DNA of 64,000 nt from Lota lota (lineage: Eukaryota > Chordata > Actinopteri > Gadiformes > Lotidae), in assembly GCA_026745465.1 (NCBI GenBank), contig JACYXH010000172.1:1495001-1559000 (forward strand). Direction: 5' to 3'. Below are positions 57,497-64,000 of the stretch, piece after piece (position 1 is the stretch's first letter; each line of letters starts with the position of its first letter). Below the pieces are notes generated by a model, which did no database searches, was not told the DNA's origin, and worked only from the letters and a program-made list of their open reading frames with translations. The position numbers and the translations under genes are program-made.

Positions 57497-59872
57497 CTGG
57501 GAGAAATGAAATCACACAGGCAATTTTTTAGGAAAGTTGAACAATCAAGCTGTGTGCATTGTGCCAACTGTAGATGGATGTGGAGGTAGACCAGTAAAGA
57601 TCTCATTTATTTGATGGGTTGATATGTTATTCCATTTCAGGCAAATTGTCTCACATTGTAATTAGGGCACCCAGTAGTACCAATCACCTTCCTGTCTACC
57701 GTGGCTCCACTTAAATGCAAATGCAGCGTACAATGATTTAGTTGGAGAACATCTTTATCACACCTCTCTGTCACATAAGGAACTATTCAATCACTTCGAA
57801 AGGCTTTCATACAGGCCTATAAAAAAATCTGTCAGTTTTAACTGTTTGTGGTTACAAGTTTGTATCTCTTTGTTTCTTCTCTTTGTAACCTCTGAGGTCC
57901 TCTGAGGTCACCTCTTGTGACCTCAGATATTTCTTTGTCCCCCTCATTATCATTTTCTTCATTAACATTATTGAATGTTTTCTCCGTCAGTCAAAATTAT
58001 CAGTTTCATTATCCTATTTTGTTCCAACCTCAAACTACATCTGCGTCTGTATTTGAGTCTCACTCTGAACTAATACAACAACGCGAGGACGTAACAAGAA
58101 AGAAAAAAACCCACAAGAATAACAAAGAAGCTGCTCCTACTGAGGTTTTGTTTGGGGGGAAAAGCATTGAAGGCAAAAATGTTCGGCTCAAGGTAGCGAT
58201 GAGAAGAGAGATGAGAAGAGATGTCTCACGTCCATGAACGCATAATCATGCCTAACATGTCACGATAGACCGCAGGCAGACTCCACAAGTAATTTAAGAT
58301 ATTTGAAATCTTGTGTGGTCCCTGGCTGCATATTGATTGGATGTGATTATGGTTAATCAAATCCAAACAGTTTGGATTTGATTTGAATCTAAATGAACAA
58401 AGGTAAAGAGGACAGAAACTATAGACAGAATAAGTAAGTGCGAGTAAGTACGAAAAGAACAAATGATTGGTGATGGTTGATTCGTTATTCAAGAAGATTA
58501 ATGTAGAACAACATGTAGCTCTCATGCAACAGATGTTCTAGTGTCTCTTTGAGACTGCGGCATGTCCACACATGTTCAACATAATTAGCTCTGCCACCTT
58601 GCACTCATTAGGGGTGAGTGCAAGGTGTTTTGAGCTGGCAAGCCTTGATCACCTAACTTTTTAATCACTGCATGTCCACTCAGTCCACTCCACTCTGTCA
58701 TGTGTATGATATGTGTTCATATACAAGCCAATAGGTCTTTGAATTTGTTTCACATTAGATATCCCAGAATCCCACATACCTTTGAACTAAATAAAACGTG
58801 CATTCAAATGTTTAAAAAGGGAAGTATGGATTCCTAAAATATATTATTATTATTATAATTATTATATGATAGTCTATCTTGTGAATGTGAAATATATTTA
58901 GATGGAAACCATAATAAATAGGGTTATGCAAGTAGACTACTTACTTTTTACACCAATGATAACATCAGCATTATACACTTAACATAATACATAATATCGT
59001 TTCAGCTATCTTATGACAATGAAAGCTAATGTATGCACTTACATCTATAAAATACTTGTTTGTGAATGGGTGTAGTTTGTGTGTGTGTGTGTGTGTAGGG
59101 GTGTGTGTGTGTGTGTAGGGGTGTGTGTGTGTAAGTGTGCATGTGTGTATGGGTCAACATCCACCTGTGTCTTCCTCAGCTCCAGCCTCCTTTGTACCTA
59201 CAAAAAAATAGCGAGAGAGCGAAAGCAAGAGAGAGAGTCAGTGATGTGCATCATGTTGTTTTCAATTCTCTCATCAGCACCTAATCACACACTGGCATCC
59301 AACACACACACACACACACACACCCATCTCCTTTCTTCGGCTTTTAGGTGTTACCAATGAATAAAAAACACAGTGCGGCATTCTACGGTCTGTTATTTCT
59401 GGACAGCAGACCGCTGCTATGAAAAGCCGACCGTTGCTATGGACGCAGTTAAACTCAACTCAAAAGGGCAATCAATTAAATAATTTTGAAATCAATAAAA
59501 TAACTGCTGTTATATTTTGTGACAAATGATTGATGTATTCAGTAATTAGCCATGTAGGAAGCAGGATAATAGACAGTGAGTTTGTGTCTGGGTCATTCAT
59601 AAATCACCCTGTCAGGGTTTATTTAGCAATAATGACCCGTACATTATCCCATACATGTATATGTTTTATAAAATAGCTCTCTTTTGGTCGCACACCCTCT
59701 GGCGGTCTATGTATTCTATCTGTATGTTCCCATTAAATGTTCTCAAAGCAAACCATCTACCCAATCTCCTCTTTCACTCACTCACTCACTCACCCGTCGG
59801 GGCGCCCAGGATCAGAGGGGCCAGCAGGCCTACCAGCAGCAGCAGCAGAAGGGTAGGTCTCTGTAGGGTCAT
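57315..59872 (-). CDS. otos: otospiralin (small secreted protein)
   Basis: Two exons join G|AC in phase 1 into 86 residues, close to the 89 of human otospiralin. Residues 1 to about 23 are a signal peptide (MTLQRPTLLLLLLVGLLAPL, then ILGAP). The mature part has the otospiralin core: SSSDFFGWVEEL, GGYEKMDELARTFWAHFP, then LGYG and an acidic end. The ARTF-AHFP block and the Ser-Asp-Phe start are diagnostic as I recall the mammalian protein, which is secreted by non-sensory inner-ear cells. Fish may have several otos-like genes, so one-to-one orthology is not claimed. Confidence 0.87.
57497..59793 (-). other. otos intron
   Basis: 2.3 kb, AT-rich. Contains a 12-bp perfect hairpin at 58595-58627 (CACCTTGCACTC / GAGTGCAAGGTG), a GT-rich stretch at 59079-59150 and a CA run near 59300. 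No other exon recognised. Confidence 0.75.
59794..59872 (-). CDS. otos: otos exon 1 (signal peptide)
   Basis: ATG in context GAGGAGCC, 26 codons plus one base, ending ACGG before a GTGAGT donor that is repeated as GTGAGTGAGTGAG. A CTG run encodes six leucines in the hydrophobic core of the signal peptide. Too short to stand out as an ORF on its own strand; phase agreement with the next exon supports it. Confidence 0.85.
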
Positions 59873-59899
59873 GGCTCCTCGCTGGCCCCCAGGGACCCA

Positions 59900-59912
59900 G
59901 CATATATTACAC
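59900..59912 (-). promoter_or_regulatory. TATA-like box upstream of otos
   Basis: TAATATATGC on the minus strand about 30-40 bases before the otos ATG. If it is the TATA box, the 5' UTR is very short. It could equally be chance AT sequence with a 5' noncoding exon further out. Confidence 0.25.
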
Positions 59913-60024
59913 ACGGAGTTAGATGAATACAATACAGTAGAGTAGTACGGTAGAGTAGATGTGTACAGTTAAACAGTTGAGTATGGTAATAGAGTAGAAC
60001 AGAGCAGAGGAGGTCAAGTAGCAC

Positions 60025-60415
60025 ATGAGTAGTAGGGTATAGGCAGAATAGAGAGTAGAGTAGAATAAGATCAAGTAGAGTACAGTAGAGGAAGAATAGA
60101 GTAGAATATAATCAGAGGAGAAACATTTAGGTCACATACTCAAATTGAATTACAGGGAATTCTGATACATGCTCATTAAGTTAGTGCATGTATCTAAATT
60201 CACTGTAATTCCCGTAGCGTAAATTATTATAGTACAACAGAGTATAGGCAGAATAGAGAGTAGAGTAGAATTAGATAAAATAGAGAACAATAGAGGAAGA
60301 ACAGAGTAAAATAGAGTCGAGTAGAATAAGAGGAGAAAAATTTAAGTCACGTACCCAAAGTGAATTACAGTGAATTCTGATACATGCTTATTAAGTTAGT
60401 GCATGTTTCTCCAGG
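60025..60415. repeat. tandem duplication upstream of otos, about 210-bp unit
   Basis: GTATAGGCAGAATAGAGAGT at about 60038 and 60243; GAATTCTGATACATGCT(C/T)AT and TAAGTTAGTGCATGT at about 60158 and 60373. The two units are about 85-90% alike by eye. Confidence 0.88.
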
Positions 60416-60637
60416 ATGCCAATAGAGCTAGCTTGAATGTAGAACTAAAAGCTGAAAACCCCTCAAAGCATTCAAAACAAGCATTTAAAAAATAAATGTC
60501 ATAATGCCATTTCAGTAGCAATTCTCTGGGTTCTGCGTCCGGAGTACATGTAAATTACAGCTAAAGTAAGCAGAGAAAACACTGATGCACGAATCAATTT
60601 CAAAACATGGATCAGGGAATATATTGGGCAATATATA

Positions 60638-60711
60638 CTGCTCAAAAAAATAAAGGGAACACTTAAACAACACAATGTAACTCCAAGTGTTCCCTTTATT
60701 TTTTTGAGCAG
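60638..60711. mobile_element. Tc1-like fold-back element, copy 2 (74 bp)
   Basis: Same sequence as the element at 41438-41511, including the middle, with intact ends: CTGCTCAAAAAAA... ...TTTTTTTGAGCAG, flanked by TA on both sides as expected for a Tc1/mariner target. Confidence 0.9.
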
Positions 60712-61433
60712 TATATAACCTATCAATGTTTCAATGAGGCTTTAAGGCACCGTACCTGCAGTGATGATCCCCAAAAGTTGAGAGCTGGAGCGAGAGTCAA
60801 CGGTGCAGTGTACCTGTGTGTGAGGGTCTTTCTGTGGTGGGAAAAAGGGTCCCAGGCATCTTATGGTGCGTTGGGGAGGGGGGGGGGCTATACCAGTACC
60901 TTTAGCCCCTCCTTTCTCACCCAGCCGAGACATGCCTCACCTCGTCTTTGTGAGCTACCGGGCTGATGTATGGGGTCGTAGGGTTAGCTGTAGGCCTGAA
61001 TGGCCAGTTGTTTTCGAAAAGTCGGAACTCGTGACCTATTTTCCAAAACATGTGACGGCATTGAGGACACACGCCAAAGGTTGAATTCAGAGTGTGAGCT
61101 GGAACAGATTGGAGCCTGTGGTTTCTAATCTTTGGTTGGATATGAAATAAACATATCCGTGACATGGATCCCTACCTCGGGTGGCACGCAGGCACACCAA
61201 GAGAAACCAATATCAGGCAGGGGTCAACATCTCGCTGAAATAGGTGGTAGGGCAAAGAGACTGCTGGGGAAATGTAACTTTCCAACGTTAGTTCAAGGTT
61301 GTTTATTTAAATGTAAGTCAAACCTGCTTGCTTTGAGTGAGGGGACGGATATATATAGATACTAGATAGATATATACACACATATATATATATACATACA
61401 TACATTTATGACAGACAGAGAAAGAGAGAGAGA

Positions 61434-61472
<39 letters not shown>

Positions 61473-61473
61473 G

Positions 61474-61505
<32 letters not shown>

Positions 61506-62239
61506 GGGACAGACGGGCAGAGACAGACAGACAGAGGGACAGAGACAGACAGAGTGAGGGACAGAGATAGTCAGCCAGCCTGCAGCCTGCAGTGGAGCAT
61601 TTATATGGCCAGCGTAAGCTCAAGGCACCGGAGAATTACCTCCATTTTGTCATGGGGTGCAGCAAACACATAACAATTTGAGGTTGACTTCTAAATAAAT
61701 AAACCCGGGGTTCCAGAAGCTACTAAACGTGTCCAAAACCCAGTCGTAGCATACTTTGTGTCACCCTAAAAGATACGAGCACCAAGGACAGCGCTACTTT
61801 TTAAGAATTATGGTGCACCTATATCGCTATATATCGCCACTCTGATACATCCTATTTTCCCTTTACCTGGGGGCTCTGTGACATATCCGGTCATGAGCGC
61901 CACAAGCATGAATAGGCCTACTCATACTATATAGCCTAGTCACTGACAACATATGTATTCAATTCCTGTAGTGTTCCCTCCAGGGTTGTGAATCCGACCT
62001 GTACCACTATAATGTTAAGTCGGGCTATAGATGGTCCACCACGCCTAGCCCTTTACCACAGACCAGATATGGTTTCAATTCCTTTCATGGAAGCTGGAAG
62101 GTGGTTTAACAGGCTTGGGTTCATTTATTTACCTTGTGTGGCTGAAGAGTAATCTCAACTGTATGCAAAGCTTATACACATAGTACACGCACACTCAATG
62201 GACATACATAAACATATACATAAGAAGTAGAAAGAATCA
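60712..62239. other. intergenic, no gene seen
   Basis: Contains a G tract near 60880, an AC array at 61433-61467 and a GACA array to about 61560. Short proline-rich frames here lack support. Confidence 0.65.
61433..61560. repeat. (AC)n and (GACA)n compound microsatellite
   Basis: About 35 bases of AC followed by about seven GACA units and imperfect GACAGAGG repeats. Confidence 0.94.
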
Positions 62240-62824
62240 TTAATCATTAATGGTGCACTTCTACACAGCCATCATTGAGTCCATCCTCACATCCTCCATC
62301 ACCACCTGGTACGCTGCTAGCACAGCCAAGGACAAGGGCAGACTGCAGCGTGTCATTCGCTCAGCTGAGAAGGTGATTGGCTGCAATCTGCCGCCGCGCC
62401 AGGACCTTGACGCCACCAGGACTCTGAAGCGTGCAGGAAAGATTGTGGCTGACCCCTCACACCCCGGCAACAATCTCTTTGAGCCACTCCCCTCTGGCAG
62501 GAGGCTGAGGTCCATCAGGACCAAAACCTCTCGTCACAAGGACAGTTTTTTCCCCTCCGCCACTAGCCTTATTAACAAGGCCCGGAAACCACCCTGACTC
62601 TCTCCACACCCCACCCCTGGCTCTACATGCCACTGTACTTAAATCTGCTCTTGTACATCTAAATTGTGTGTATATATTCATACATATATTTATACTTATT
62701 TTGTTTGTTCTGTTTAATGTGCAATAGAGAACGTGACGTGCACCTACATCACCAAGACAAATTCCTTGTATGTTTAAAAAGCGTACTTGGCAATAAAGCT
62801 TTTCTGATTCTGATTCTGATTCTA
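62240..62824 (+). pseudogene. L2-like LINE 3' end with RT C-terminus
   Basis: Open frame from about 62250: VHFYTAIIESILTSSITTWY, LQRVIRSAEKVIGCNLPP, GNNLFEPLPSGRRLRSIRTK and SFFPSATSLINK. These are the conserved C-terminal motifs (LQRVVRxAxxIIG, LPSGRRxRS, FFPxA) of L2/Maui-like LINE proteins. The 3' UTR follows with AATAAA near 62792 and the element ends in GATTCTGATTCTGATTCT. The frame is uninterrupted, so this truncated copy is fairly young. Confidence 0.85.
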
Positions 62825-64000
62825 AGGTGGGGTCTATAAAGGGGGGTGGGGGGGGGTTGTTTCCCAGCTAAATATTTCAGAATGTAACAACATCTTTCTG
62901 CATTTACTCCCTTTCAGGTATGTCCTAGCTATTCCAGCAGGCCATGTATGTCTCCTTTTTTTTTTCTTATGTACCTATTAATAGAACACAATATTAATCA
63001 GTGATACCTCCGAGACAGTACACTACACATGCATGGCCATGGTCATTTGGAAAGAAGTTTAGATTTTGACAATCTTTACAACAACATAAAATATATATAA
63101 GTTAAGTGTGTGTGGTGGGTGCGTTCTAAAAGAGGGAGGAAATGTCCCTCCCGTCCCTAGGGGATCATAAGCCGATGGATGTACAGACATCATTTGTGGC
63201 CTATATACTAGTCAGACAGGGCAACCTACGAGGAGCGGCATAATAAAATAAATTGTATTCCAATGATGCCATCTGGTGGTATACAACGGAACTGTTCACA
63301 TATTGCTCGCCGTCAGGTTTTGCTGAAAACACAGACAAAATGATCCACTGTAGCCAAACAGAAAATAAAATGTTACCCCAAAAGACGATTAGTCTTTGAA
63401 AGGCTTCGTGGATTGTTCGGTATACTTACTCCATTCTGCGTGATAATAACAGTACGATTAGCCCTCTGTGACAGTTAAATACTCCAATACTTAATACCGG
63501 TTATACTGGTTCATTCCAATTAATTGAAAGATAAGATCAAGAATTAATAGGACAAGTGTTAAATATATTCAAAAGCCAATGACAAGACATTTGTTCATTT
63601 CGGAAACCTTTTAATCTGATGAAAGTATCCTTACTCACATATCAAATTCATTGGTACAGTACTTTTCCACTGGTACAGTCTACAGTCGGGTACAGTCTAC
63701 ATTTCAAACAGCTTTGTGTTCTGCTTGATTGCTTTATTTATCTTTTTAAATAGACATACTCAGTGGAAATGACATTTAAATAGCGGTGCTCTCAAACTTG
63801 AAGACATCTTAAAAATAACTCAAGCTAAACAAGAAAAAACATTAAAAAAATTAAAAGAACAAAAACCAGTTCTTTGAAAGTATTAGGAAGTTGTGGACGT
63901 GGAAGTTGTAGAAGATTTCCGAACGATATTGGCTTCAGTGAGTGGTGAATAAACCAGGCCATGTGTATCAAATATCCAACCATTTTAAAAGAAAGTGTTT
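62825..64000. other. right end of window, no gene seen
   Basis: A short G-rich run near 62840-62860 and otherwise unique AT-rich DNA. No exon recognised. Confidence 0.65.

Overview
The window reads as nuclear DNA of a ray-finned (teleost) fish. Coding sequence is sparse and split into short exons with GT/AG borders. One gene is a TMT-type (teleost multiple tissue) opsin. The repeats are of teleost type: a 5S rRNA-derived SINE, tRNA-derived SINEs, L2-like and other LINE ends, Tc1-like and hAT elements with fold-back derivatives, Harbinger and Gypsy. Long, nearly pure CA, TC, AT and GGAGA arrays and C/G homopolymers are unusually frequent. Such density is known from some fish lineages, for example gadiforms, but I cannot name the species.

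Three host genes are supported. (1) st6gal2, plus strand: the last four coding exons (9-106, 5068-5169, 10242-10416, 18256-18533) of beta-galactoside alpha-2,6-sialyltransferase 2; upstream exons lie outside the window. (2) A TMT/encephalopsin-family opsin, minus strand, complete in four coding exons (30190-29821, 22394-22069, 20267-20034, 14920-14600), about 416 residues, with retinal-binding Lys, DRY, disulfide and NPxxY all visible. (3) otos (otospiralin), minus strand, two coding exons (59872-59794, 57496-57315), about 86 residues with a signal peptide.

Layout: 0-18.5 kb is st6gal2, whose introns hold a palindromic element, a broken BED-finger hAT transposase, a Gypsy-like gag with LTR-like sequence and expanded minisatellites, and a diverged tandem duplication at 11.0-14.2 kb. 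From 14.6 to 30.2 kb is the opsin gene. The two genes converge and their 3' ends interlock: the last opsin exon lies in the last st6gal2 intron, and the last st6gal2 exon lies in the last opsin intron. From 30.2 to 57.3 kb is a gene desert of transposon remnants: a complete 507-bp hAT derivative with a perfect 8-bp target duplication, a LINE 3' end, a 226/222-bp inverted repeat around a dead Harbinger transposase, and a decayed Gypsy polyprotein. From 57.3 to 59.9 kb is otos, followed by tandem duplications, a second copy of a Tc1-like 74-bp fold-back element and an L2-like LINE 3' end.

The three genes share no pathway: Golgi glycan sialylation, non-visual photoreception and an inner-ear secreted protein. 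The only visible link is the structural interlock of st6gal2 and the opsin gene, which could let them affect each other's 3' processing. No operon, CRISPR, phage or bacterial feature is present. The most noteworthy signals are the interlocked gene pair, the inverted copies of an unidentified exon-like sequence, and several intact fold-back elements.
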